Below, in pieces: positions 1-7,514 of a DNA stretch of 64,000 nucleotides; positions within the stretch are counted from its first letter, which is position 1; each line of letters opens with the position of its first letter. The stretch covers positions 806,001 through 870,000 of the forward strand of contig NZ_LLWP01000001.1 in NCBI RefSeq assembly GCF_001412215.1. The letters run 5' to 3'. The DNA comes from Pedobacter sp. Hv1 (GTDB lineage: Bacteria > Bacteroidota > Bacteroidia > Sphingobacteriales > Sphingobacteriaceae). A model generated the notes under the pieces. The model did not search any database. It was not told the DNA's origin and saw only the letters and a program-made list of their open reading frames with translations. The position numbers were made by a program, and so were the translations under genes.

Positions 1-1
1 A

Positions 2-301
2 AATGCCCTAAATATTTTAGATGGCAGTGGGCTTTCGCCTGGCACAAGGGTAACTTCTTTAGCCATGGCCAATATCTTATTTCAGGTGCAAAAAGAAGAT
101 TGGTTTGCTGCCTATCAAAACTCCTTTCCAGAAAACAATGGCATGAAACTAAAGAGCGGTAGTATCAACGATGTTTCGGCCTATGCAGGTTATTATACCG
201 ACAAAAATGGCAATAAATACATCGCCGTCATCAACATCAACAACTACAGTGGTTCTGGCATTAGTAAAAAACTATTTAAGGTTTTAGATGCGCTGAAATA
301 A
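2..301 (+). CDS. dacB: D-alanyl-D-alanine carboxypeptidase/endopeptidase, PBP4 family (peptidase S13), C-terminal part
   Basis: The reading frame is open from the left edge of the window, so this is the last 99 residues of a longer protein. It carries the DGSGLS stretch that follows the SxN motif of PBP4-type enzymes, and then KSGSIN, a variant of the third active-site box (KTG), followed by the usual VSAYAGY. The family acts in the periplasm, trimming or cleaving D-Ala-D-Ala peptide cross-links of peptidoglycan. The catalytic SxxK box lies outside the window, so activity cannot be judged. The Met at 65 is internal. The family call is well supported; the symbol is by similarity. Confidence 0.82.
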   Translation, partial: NALNILDGSGLSPGTRVTSLAMANILFQVQKEDWFAAYQNSFPENNGMKLKSGSINDVSAYAGYYTDKNGNKYIAVININNYSGSGISKKLFKVLDALK

Positions 302-329
302 AGCAGGGAAATCTCTTTAAATTTTTCTT

Positions 330-475
330 GGATTTAAAATCATGAGTAGCGCAATGGCACTGTTGTTCACAACGCCAGTCCCGTCTTACGTTCCAAGTCC
401 TCGTTCGCTGTGCTCACTGTGGGCTTTCCACTGCAATCGGGGCTATCAGAAAACCAGCTGGGGCTGAAAGAAATG
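330..475. repeat. GC-richer non-coding island, possible dispersed repeat
   Basis: The spacer between the carboxypeptidase and the next gene contains a block clearly richer in G and C than its surroundings. It includes GTTCGCTGTGCTCACTGTGG and CACTGCAATCGGGGCT, and can pair weakly AGTCCCG (376-382) with CGGGGCT (about 437-443). No ORF fits it. Blocks of this style recur between genes in Pedobacter-like genomes as I recall, but only one copy is in this window, so repeat status is an inference. Confidence 0.3.
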
Positions 476-530
476 ATACGAAAGAGCTGAGAATTTTATA
501 TCTTCATCCTTTGAACCAAACCACAATGCA

Positions 531-1580
531 ATGAAGACCAGAAACTTACTTTATACAGGAATTGCTGTGCTCTGCATTTTACTGTATGCCTGCACCCCAA
601 AAAACACAACAGAAAATACCTCCACTTATTTTGCAACAGCAGACACAGGTGTACTTGATGGTGGGGCAAAGCTAATCCCCATCGAAACGCCAAAAGGAAA
701 GTTCAACGTATGGACCAAACGTTTTGGCAATAACCCAAAAATTAAAGTACTGCTTTTAAATGGTGGTCCCGGGGCTACACACGAGTATTTTGAATGTATG
801 GAAAGCTTTTTACCCAAAGAAGGCATTGAGTTTATTTATTATGATCAATTGGGCTGTGGTAATTCAGACAATCCAAAAGACACTGCCATGTGGGATTTGG
901 GTAGGTATGTAGAGGAAGTAGAACAAGTTAGAACGGCATTAAACTTAAACAAAGATAATTTTTATCTATTGGGCCATTCGTGGGGCGGAATTTTAGCCAT
1001 GCAATACGCCCTCAAATACCAGCAAAACCTCAAAGGACTAATCATTAGCAACATGATGTCGAGCATTCCAGATTATGGAAAATATGCCGACGAGGTATTG
1101 GCCAAACAAATGGATCCTCAAGTATTGAAAAAGATCAGAGCTATGGAAGCCAAAAATGATTTTGCAAACCCAGAATATATGGGCCTTTTAATGCCAAATT
1201 TTTATGTCAAACACATTTGTCGCATTCCATTAGATCAATGGCCTGAACCAATTAACCGTTCTTTTAGCAAAATGAATCAGTCATTATATGTTACCATGCA
1301 AGGACCAAGTGAGTTTGGTGTTTCGGGTAAATTGCTAAAATGGGATATCAAAGACCAGTTAAAAAATATTACAGTACCTGCTTTAAGTATTGGTGCACAA
1401 TACGATACGATGGATCCAAAACACATGGAATGGATGGCATCTGCCTTAAAAAATGGAAGCTATTTGTACTGTAAAAACGGGAGCCACATGAGTCTTTACG
1501 ACGATCAACAAACCTATATGAAGGGTATCATTAAGTTTATGAAAGGTGTAGATGCAGGTGAAAGTAAAATCAAATTTTAA
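531..1580 (+). CDS. Alpha/beta hydrolase lipoprotein, proline iminopeptidase-like (S33)
   Basis: A 349-residue protein with a lipoprotein signal: hydrophobic residues 5-20 and a lipobox LLYAC with Cys21. It is probably anchored in an outer or inner membrane facing the periplasm. The oxyanion motif GGPGATHEYF, the YYDQLGCGNS block and the nucleophile elbow GHSWGG (Ser150) are typical of prolyl aminopeptidase-like S33 enzymes. Asp292 (YDTMDP) and His319 (GSHMS) complete a plausible triad. S33 enzymes release N-terminal proline or hydrolyse small esters and amides; the actual substrate is unknown. The gene stands alone between two non-coding stretches. ATG 531 is chosen because it gives the complete lipoprotein signal. 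Confidence 0.85.
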   Translation: MKTRNLLYTGIAVLCILLYACTPKNTTENTSTYFATADTGVLDGGAKLIPIETPKGKFNVWTKRFGNNPKIKVLLLNGGPGATHEYFECMESFLPKEGIEFIYYDQLGCGNSDNPKDTAMWDLGRYVEEVEQVRTALNLNKDNFYLLGHSWGGILAMQYALKYQQNLKGLIISNMMSSIPDYGKYADEVLAKQMDPQVLKKIRAMEAKNDFANPEYMGLLMPNFYVKHICRIPLDQWPEPINRSFSKMNQSLYVTMQGPSEFGVSGKLLKWDIKDQLKNITVPALSIGAQYDTMDPKHMEWMASALKNGSYLYCKNGSHMSLYDDQQTYMKGIIKFMKGVDAGESKIKF

Positions 1581-1585
1581 AATTC

Positions 1586-1945
1586 AACCATCAAAACACA
1601 AAGCACATAACAACTTAGTGTCTTTGCTCCTTTGTGGTAAAACAAATAATAACCACCAAGACACCAAATACACAAAACAATTGACAACTATGTGTACTGT
1701 GTACCCATATGGTAAAACAATCGAACTTAAAAACAGAACCACTAAGACACGAAGTACACAAAGCAATTAACGACTATGTGGCCTATGTACCTATGTGGTA
1801 AAACAAATAATAACCATCAAGACACGAAATACACAAAGCACTTAACAACTTAGTACCCTTTGCACCTTTGTGGTAAAAACAAATAGAACCACCAAGACAC
1901 GAAGTACACAAAGCAATAGTAATTATGTGGTCAAACAAAATACAA
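1586..1945. repeat. Array of about five degenerate 65-86 bp hairpin-forming repeats
   Basis: This 383-bp gap holds no believable gene. Units begin with AACCA at about 1586, 1651, 1737, 1812 and 1887. Each has a left arm like CCACCAAGACACGAAG and a right arm like GTGCCTTTGTGG followed by TAAAACAAAT. The two arms are imperfect inverted copies of each other, so each unit could form a hairpin. The same family recurs in the same orientation at 6590-6815. A 72-codon ORF across the array is repeat-derived and was not accepted. Confidence 0.8.
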
Positions 1946-1963
1946 TCACAATAAACAGAAATT

Positions 1964-2473
1964 ATGGAGTTTGAACTTCGCCCCTTTCAACATACCGATC
2001 TACATAGTTTGGTTAAATATGCCAACAATTACAATATTGCTAAAAACCTCAGCAACAAATTCCCCTTTCCTTACACCCAAGATGATGGCATTGCATTTAT
2101 CAACTTGGCACTATCATCAAACCCATTACAAATTTTTGCCATTGTGGTAAATGGCGAAGTTGCAGGCTCAATTGGTGTGCATCCCCAAGCAGATTTTTAT
2201 TGTAAAAATGCAGAAATGGGTTATTGGATTGCTGAAGATTACTGGGGTTTGGGCATTGTTCCAAGTGCCATTAAATTGATGCTGAATTATGGTTTCAACA
2301 CTTTCGACATTACCCGCATCTATGCAAGAACTTTTGATACCAATATCAAATCGCAAAGAGTATTGGAAAAAACAGGATTTAAACTAGAGGCCGAACTAAA
2401 GGAGACTTTCTATAAAAATGGAACCGTTTACGATGAAATGGTATATGCCTTTAGAAAACCCGTTAACCGATAA
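1964..2473 (+). CDS. GNAT family N-acetyltransferase, RimJ/RimL-like
   Basis: A 169-residue cytoplasmic protein with the layout of Acetyltransf_3 enzymes that modify protein N-termini or small amines using acetyl-CoA. The EMGYWIAEDYWGLGI segment (about residues 86-100) is the acetyl-CoA-binding region. The FDTNIKSQRVLEKTGFKLEA segment near the C terminus is the conserved closing block of RimJ/RimL-type proteins. The next gene starts 4 bases after its stop codon, so the two are probably co-transcribed. The substrate cannot be predicted. Confidence 0.87.
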   Translation: MEFELRPFQHTDLHSLVKYANNYNIAKNLSNKFPFPYTQDDGIAFINLALSSNPLQIFAIVVNGEVAGSIGVHPQADFYCKNAEMGYWIAEDYWGLGIVPSAIKLMLNYGFNTFDITRIYARTFDTNIKSQRVLEKTGFKLEAELKETFYKNGTVYDEMVYAFRKPVNR

Positions 2474-2477
2474 TAAT

Positions 2478-2945
2478 ATGAAACCAATCAAATTGATTAT
2501 TAAAGCAGCACTAATTGTAGGCACCTTAGATATCCTAGCTGCATTTTTGAACTTCTACATTCAAACAGGTAAAAACCCAAGTATTGTGCTTAAATATATT
2601 GCCAGTGCGGCACTAGGTAATACAGCAGCATACGATCCTACAGTTGTAATTTTATTAGGCTTATTGTTCCATTTTGTGATCGCCTTTGCTTTTACGATTC
2701 TCTTTTCATTCATCTGCGACAAGCTATGGTATTGGTTTAAAAATGGGTATGTTATTGCCATTCTGTATGGCATTTTGATCTGGATGGTGATGAATTTATT
2801 GGTTGTTCCCAATTCTTTGGCTCCAGAAATTCCATTTACATGGACAAAGGCACTTTTAAACTGTGCCATCTTGATCGTTTGCATCGGATTTCCACTTTCT
2901 TACCTATTCTTTCAAAATAAGCAGGCTAATTCGCACAATAATTAA
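2478..2945 (+). CDS. Small four-helix integral membrane protein of unknown function
   Basis: A 155-residue protein with about four hydrophobic segments (roughly residues 5-25, 52-80, 88-112 and 121-143) separated by short loops. Similar proteins are widespread as hypothetical membrane proteins in Bacteroidota, but I recognise no functional motif. A longer frame opens upstream inside the acetyltransferase; ATG 2478 is preferred because it follows the preceding stop by 4 bases and places a hydrophobic helix directly after the start. Confidence 0.75.
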   Translation: MKPIKLIIKAALIVGTLDILAAFLNFYIQTGKNPSIVLKYIASAALGNTAAYDPTVVILLGLLFHFVIAFAFTILFSFICDKLWYWFKNGYVIAILYGILIWMVMNLLVVPNSLAPEIPFTWTKALLNCAILIVCIGFPLSYLFFQNKQANSHNN

Positions 2946-2982
2946 TAAATTGCAGTTTAATATTTAACCGGATATCCTATTC

Positions 2983-4941
2983 ATGAGACTTATCGTATCT
3001 TTTTTCCTCCTTTTATTAGCGAGCACAAATATTTCTGCGCAATCTATAGAAGGTACTTCAGAAACTTTTTCGAACAACGAACCTGTAACCAATACAGAAA
3101 TTGCCATTATTCCAGAACCTGTAAGTGTAATCAAACAAACTGGTCATTTTATATTACCAGCTAATATTACCATACAAGCTGGTAGGTCTGCAGAATTGAA
3201 ACAGACTGTTGCTTTTTTACAAGAGCGCTTAACAACAGCAACCGGGCATTATGTAACTACCATTTCAACTCCGTCGCCTACAGCTACATTTAAACTGATC
3301 TTAAATGAAAAAACTGATGCCAGTATTGGTGCAGAAGGTTATCAATTAAGTGTAGGTTTAAAACAAGTAACCATTAGGGCCAATAAGCCTGCTGGTTTAT
3401 TCTATGGTGTGCAAACCTTGCTGCAATTGTTGCCAAAAGAAATCGAAAGCAAAGAGTTGGTAAAAGGTATCAAATGGACAATGCCATGTGTAGAGATTAC
3501 CGATTTCCCTCGTTTGGGCTGGCGTGGACTTATGTTTGATGTAGCCAGACATTTCTTTACCAAACAAGAAGTGAAACAGTATATTGATGCAATGGTACGT
3601 TACAAGTACAACATTTTGCATTTGCACCTTGCCGATGATGAAGGTTGGAGAATTGAGATTAAAGGTTTGCCTAAATTAACCGAAGTTGGAGCTTGGAGAG
3701 TAAATAGAACAGGTACATTTGGAGATTTTATTCCACCAAAACCTGAAGAGCCACGTAACTACGGAGGTTTTTATACACAAGAAGACATTAAAGAATTGAT
3801 ACAATATGCCAAAGAGCGTTTTGTAAATATCATGCCAGAGATTGATGTACCTGGACATAGCTTGGCTGCAATTGCTGCTTATCCAGAATTGTCATGTACA
3901 CCAGACGCAGTAAACTACAAGGTACGTAGTGGCGAAAAGATTATGGACTGGAGCCGTGGTGCCCCACCATTAGGCATTGTAGACAATACACTTTGCCCTG
4001 CTAACGAAAAGGTTTATGTTTTCTTGGATACTGTATTTAGCCAGATTGCTAAATTATTCCCTTTTGAATACATCCATGTGGGTGGCGATGAGGTTGCCCG
4101 TAATTTCTGGGAAAAAAATGATCAGGTTGCGGCCCTAATGAAACGTGAAGGTTTAAAGACCATTCCCGAGGTACAAGCATATTTTGAAAAAAGAGTAGAA
4201 CAGATCATCACGGCTAAAGGCAAGAAATTTATGGCTTGGGATGAAGTTTTAGAAGGTGGTGTTTCGCAATCTGCAGCAGTAATGAGTTGGAGAGATATGA
4301 AACACGGCACTGAAGCGGCCAAAGCAGGGCATGAAGTAGTAATGAGTCCAACTCAATTTGCCTATCTTGATTACATGCAGGCCGATGTGATTACTGAACC
4401 TAAAGTATACGCTTCATTGCGTTTGAGTAAATCTTATGAATTTGATCCAGTTCCAGAAGGTGTAAACCCAATCTACATTAAAGGTGGACAGGCCAACTTA
4501 TGGACAGAACAGGTGTATAACATCCGTCAAGCCGAATACATGACCTGGCCAAGGGGTTTTGCTATCGCCGAATCAGTATGGAGCCCGAAAGAAAAAAAGA
4601 ATTGGCCAAACTTTTTTGCCCGTACCGAACAACATTTTAAACGCTTAGACATTGCCGAAACTAAATATGCTCCAAGTGTTTACGATCCAATTTTTGCCGT
4701 AAAACGAAGTGCAGACAGACAGTTAGCAGTAAGTTTGAGTACAGAAGTAGAAGGATTAGACATGTATTATAGCTTTGATAACTCTTTCCCAGATCATTTT
4801 TATCCAAAATATACTACGCCATTGGTACCACCAATTGATGCTAAGGTTTTAAAAGTAATTACCTACAGAGGGAAAACTCCTGTTGGACGTATGATGAATA
4901 TGCCAATTGAAGAATTAGAAAAAAGAGCTGGCAAAAAATAA
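2983..4941 (+). CDS. Secreted beta-N-acetylhexosaminidase (glycoside hydrolase family 20)
   Basis: A 652-residue protein with a Sec signal peptide (residues 1-19, cleavage after SAQ). An N-terminal GH20b-type domain (about 38-165) is followed by the catalytic TIM barrel. The barrel carries HLHLADDEGWR and the signature HVGGDE, with Asp369 and Glu370 as the catalytic pair of substrate-assisted hydrolysis. A small chitobiase C-terminal-like domain (about 565-640) ends the protein. It removes terminal GlcNAc or GalNAc from glycans or chitin oligosaccharides in the periplasm or outside. It stands in an all-plus-strand segment with the glycosyltransferase downstream. Confidence 0.95.
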   Translation: MRLIVSFFLLLLASTNISAQSIEGTSETFSNNEPVTNTEIAIIPEPVSVIKQTGHFILPANITIQAGRSAELKQTVAFLQERLTTATGHYVTTISTPSPTATFKLILNEKTDASIGAEGYQLSVGLKQVTIRANKPAGLFYGVQTLLQLLPKEIESKELVKGIKWTMPCVEITDFPRLGWRGLMFDVARHFFTKQEVKQYIDAMVRYKYNILHLHLADDEGWRIEIKGLPKLTEVGAWRVNRTGTFGDFIPPKPEEPRNYGGFYTQEDIKELIQYAKERFVNIMPEIDVPGHSLAAIAAYPELSCTPDAVNYKVRSGEKIMDWSRGAPPLGIVDNTLCPANEKVYVFLDTVFSQIAKLFPFEYIHVGGDEVARNFWEKNDQVAALMKREGLKTIPEVQAYFEKRVEQIITAKGKKFMAWDEVLEGGVSQSAAVMSWRDMKHGTEAAKAGHEVVMSPTQFAYLDYMQADVITEPKVYASLRLSKSYEFDPVPEGVNPIYIKGGQANLWTEQVYNIRQAEYMTWPRGFAIAESVWSPKEKKNWPNFFARTEQHFKRLDIAETKYAPSVYDPIFAVKRSADRQLAVSLSTEVEGLDMYYSFDNSFPDHFYPKYTTPLVPPIDAKVLKVITYRGKTPVGRMMNMPIEELEKRAGKK

Positions 4942-5017
4942 CTAGCACAGCTCATTTTTGCCAAGCAGAATGTTGTAACAATTGGTTTGATGTTGGGGTC
5001 TAAATATTAAATATCCT

Positions 5018-6544
5018 ATGTTAAAGAAAGGTACAGTTTTGCTTGGCATTTTCATTTTAGTTAAAATGATTTTGCAGTATGTACTGGTTCATCCAGTATA
5101 TGAACTTCATCGTGATGAGTTTCTGCATTTAGACCAAGCTAAACACTTGGCATGGGGTTATCATTCAGTTCCTCCACTTACCTCATGGATTTCGTGGCTC
5201 ATCTTGCAGTTGGGTAATTCTGTTTTTTGGATCAGGTTCTTTCCTGCCCTATTTGGTGCCCTCACAATTTTGGTGGTTTGGAAAACCATTGAAAGTTTAA
5301 AAGGCAGTTTATTTGCTTGTTTCTTGGCTGCTTTGGGTCTTACTTTTTCTACCTTGTTGAGGCTTAATATTCTATATCAGCCTAATTCATTAGACATTCT
5401 CTGTTGGACATTGCTATTTTATACCTTAGTTCGGTTTATCCAAACTGAGCAATATAAATGGTTGTATTTAATGGCTATTACCTTTGCCATTGGTTTCTTG
5501 AATAAATACAATATTGCTTTTTGTCTGATCGCTTTACTTCCTGCTTTAGTATTGAGCCCTCAGCGAAAAATTTTACTAAAGCCACAATTTTATGGCGCAT
5601 TGGCCTTGGGCTTGTTGATCATTAGCCCAAACCTGATTTGGCAATTCCAAAATGACTTCCCAGTATTCAAGCATTTAAAAGAGTTGAATGACACCCAATT
5701 GGTTAATGTAAACCGACTAGATTTTGTAAAAGAACAAATCTTTTTCTTTTTGGGCTCCATTTTCATCCTAATTGCGGCCTTTGTCTCTTTCTTTAGTTAT
5801 CCACCATTTAAGCCTTATAGAATCTTATTCTGGACTTATGTTTTTAGCCTTACCATTTTTATTTTTTTAAGAGCAAAAGCATATTACGCCATAGGGCTTT
5901 ACCCTATATTTTTTGCTTTTGGTGCAATTTACCTTAGTCAGATTTCGCAAAAAGGCTGGACCTATTGCCTCCGTTTTGTAGTGATTGCGATGATCTTGTT
6001 TTTCTTTTGGCCTTTGTTCAGGATTACCATGCCAACTCGTACACCCGAGGCCTATGTACAAGCAGCAAAAGAAGGTAAACCATTTAGCACACATACTTGG
6101 GAAGATGGTAAAAAACATCCGCTCTCTCAAGATTTCGCAGATATGTTAGGCTGGGAAGAACTGGCCCGTAAAACCGATTCCGTTTACAATAGCTTACCAG
6201 ATCAACAACATGTTTTTATCCTTAGCAATAATTATGGAGAAACCGGAGCAATTAATTATTACACCAAAGTTAAAGGCTTAACGGCCCATTCGTTTGATGC
6301 AGATTATATCAATTGGATGAAACTGGGACCTGAAATTAAAACATTGATCCGTATAAAAGAAGCACACGACACCGACCTGACCAGAGAACAAAGCTTATTT
6401 GGACATATAGTCGCTGTGGCCAAAATAGAAAATCCTTATGCCCGCGAAAAGGGAACACAGATATTAGTGATGACCCAGCCAAAAGTTGATATCAATAAAA
6501 TTATTGTACAAGAGCTAGCCCAAAAGAAAGCGGGTAAAGATTAA
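5018..6544 (+). CDS. Polytopic membrane glycosyltransferase, GT39/ArnT-like (PMT_2)
   Basis: A 508-residue protein with about ten transmembrane segments in its first 340 residues and a soluble C-terminal domain. The first extracytoplasmic loop contains HRDEFLHLDQ (31-40), matching the acidic loop that holds the catalytic aspartate in PMT and ArnT-like enzymes. Such enzymes transfer a sugar from a polyprenyl-phosphate donor to a lipid or protein on the outer face of the cytoplasmic membrane. Neither donor nor acceptor can be told from the sequence. The gene is flanked downstream by non-coding repeats, so it likely ends its transcription unit. Confidence 0.83.
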   Translation: MLKKGTVLLGIFILVKMILQYVLVHPVYELHRDEFLHLDQAKHLAWGYHSVPPLTSWISWLILQLGNSVFWIRFFPALFGALTILVVWKTIESLKGSLFACFLAALGLTFSTLLRLNILYQPNSLDILCWTLLFYTLVRFIQTEQYKWLYLMAITFAIGFLNKYNIAFCLIALLPALVLSPQRKILLKPQFYGALALGLLIISPNLIWQFQNDFPVFKHLKELNDTQLVNVNRLDFVKEQIFFFLGSIFILIAAFVSFFSYPPFKPYRILFWTYVFSLTIFIFLRAKAYYAIGLYPIFFAFGAIYLSQISQKGWTYCLRFVVIAMILFFFWPLFRITMPTRTPEAYVQAAKEGKPFSTHTWEDGKKHPLSQDFADMLGWEELARKTDSVYNSLPDQQHVFILSNNYGETGAINYYTKVKGLTAHSFDADYINWMKLGPEIKTLIRIKEAHDTDLTREQSLFGHIVAVAKIENPYAREKGTQILVMTQPKVDINKIIVQELAQKKAGKD

Positions 6545-6589
6545 TTTGATGAAATGAGCTTCATCGAAAACTCGGAATGATAAGAAATT

Positions 6590-6815
6590 ATAGCTCAACA
6601 CACAGCAAAGGCACCATAAAACTATGTGTACTATGTTCCTATGTGGTAAAATAATTGAACTTAAAATAGTTACCATCAAGACACCAAATACATAAAACAG
6701 TTAACAACTTAGCGCCCTTTGTGCCTTTGTGGTAAAAACAAACAGACCCACGAAGACACGATGTACACAAAACAATTAAAACTATGTGTCCTATGTTCCT
6801 ATGTGGTAAAGAAAC
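6590..6815. repeat. Second array of the AACCA / TTTGTGGTAAAA hairpin repeats
   Basis: This 429-bp gap (6545-6973) holds about three units of the family seen at 1586-1945, in the same orientation. The left arm appears as TTACCATCAAGACACCAAAT and the right arm as GCGCCCTTTGTGCCTTTGTG. No ORF of interest is present. The rest of the gap (6816-6960) is AT-rich and should contain the promoter of the next gene, though no clean TTTG / TAnnTTTG pair could be fixed. Confidence 0.75.
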
Positions 6816-6960
6816 CTTCGAAAATCAGCAATAACGACTAATCAATATTTTGATGATTACCCTCACCAAATATTTAAACTAAATCTCTCATTTTCAGTCT
6901 ATACCTTATATATTTATTTGTTAAACTAAATATATTTTGTAACTTAATATCAGCTTAAAA

Positions 6961-6967
6961 AAGGAGG
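6961..6967 (+). promoter_or_regulatory. Unusually strong Shine-Dalgarno sequence
   Basis: AAGGAGG lies 6 bases before the ATG at 6974. Almost no other gene in this window has a recognisable Shine-Dalgarno, as is usual in Bacteroidota, so this one stands out and fixes the start of the DoxX gene. Confidence 0.7.
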
Positions 6968-6973
6968 TTTATC

Positions 6974-7417
6974 ATGAACGTTATCCAAAAAGTTGAGCAC
7001 TGGGGCGATGCCCATCAAGCAAAATGGTTAGCTGTAGTTCGCATCGTGTTAGGCTTAATAATTTTTAGTAAAGGTATTGCACTCATCAGCGATACAGGCC
7101 AACAACAAGAACTTTTATTCAGAAACAGCGTATTCGGGTTTTCAGAAATGATGTCGAGTGTGGCCATTCATTTGGTGGCTTTTGCCCATTTGGTTGGCGG
7201 TATTTTAATTACCATTGGTTTAGTTACCCGCTTTGCAGTAGTTATTCAAATTCCAATTTTAGTTTGCGCTATCCTGTTTGTGAATATCAGCAACGGATTT
7301 TCTGCCCTAAATTCGGAATTGTGGCTATCTGTAATTGTGCTTTGCCTCTTAATTCTATTCTGGGTTGTTGGTTCTGGTGTTTTTTCTGTAGACCATCAAA
7401 TTAGAAGGAAACATTAA
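6974..7417 (+). CDS. DoxX family membrane protein
   Basis: A 147-residue protein with four predicted membrane helices (about 18-36, 60-82, 86-105 and 115-138). The pattern matches DoxX: RIVLGLIIFSKGI in helix 1 and HLVGGILITIGLVTR between helices 2 and 3. DoxX-type proteins are small quinone- or redox-linked membrane proteins whose exact role is mostly unknown. It has its own spacer upstream and a terminator downstream, so it is probably a single-gene unit. The start is fixed by a strong ribosome-binding site. Confidence 0.83.
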   Translation: MNVIQKVEHWGDAHQAKWLAVVRIVLGLIIFSKGIALISDTGQQQELLFRNSVFGFSEMMSSVAIHLVAFAHLVGGILITIGLVTRFAVVIQIPILVCAILFVNISNGFSALNSELWLSVIVLCLLILFWVVGSGVFSVDHQIRRKH

Positions 7418-7479
7418 TAAGCATTCAAAAACGATGCTGAATTTGTAATTGCATTTTCAGTCAAAGAATCATGTATAAA

Positions 7480-7508
7480 AAAATGCGTTTCGATTGGAAA
7501 CGCATTTT
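7480..7508. terminator. Bidirectional intrinsic terminator between convergent genes
   Basis: Stem AAAATGCGTTT (7480-7490), loop of 7 bases, then AAACGCATTTT (7498-7508). Runs of A on the left and T on the right let it work for both the DoxX gene and the leftward AsmA gene. Confidence 0.85.
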
Positions 7509-7514
7509 AAAATT

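Noticed and set aside
1552..1770. 72-codon ORF on plus strand and 60-codon ORF on minus strand at 1584-1766
   Set aside because: Both are translations of the hairpin repeat units; composition follows the repeat and no protein pattern is seen.
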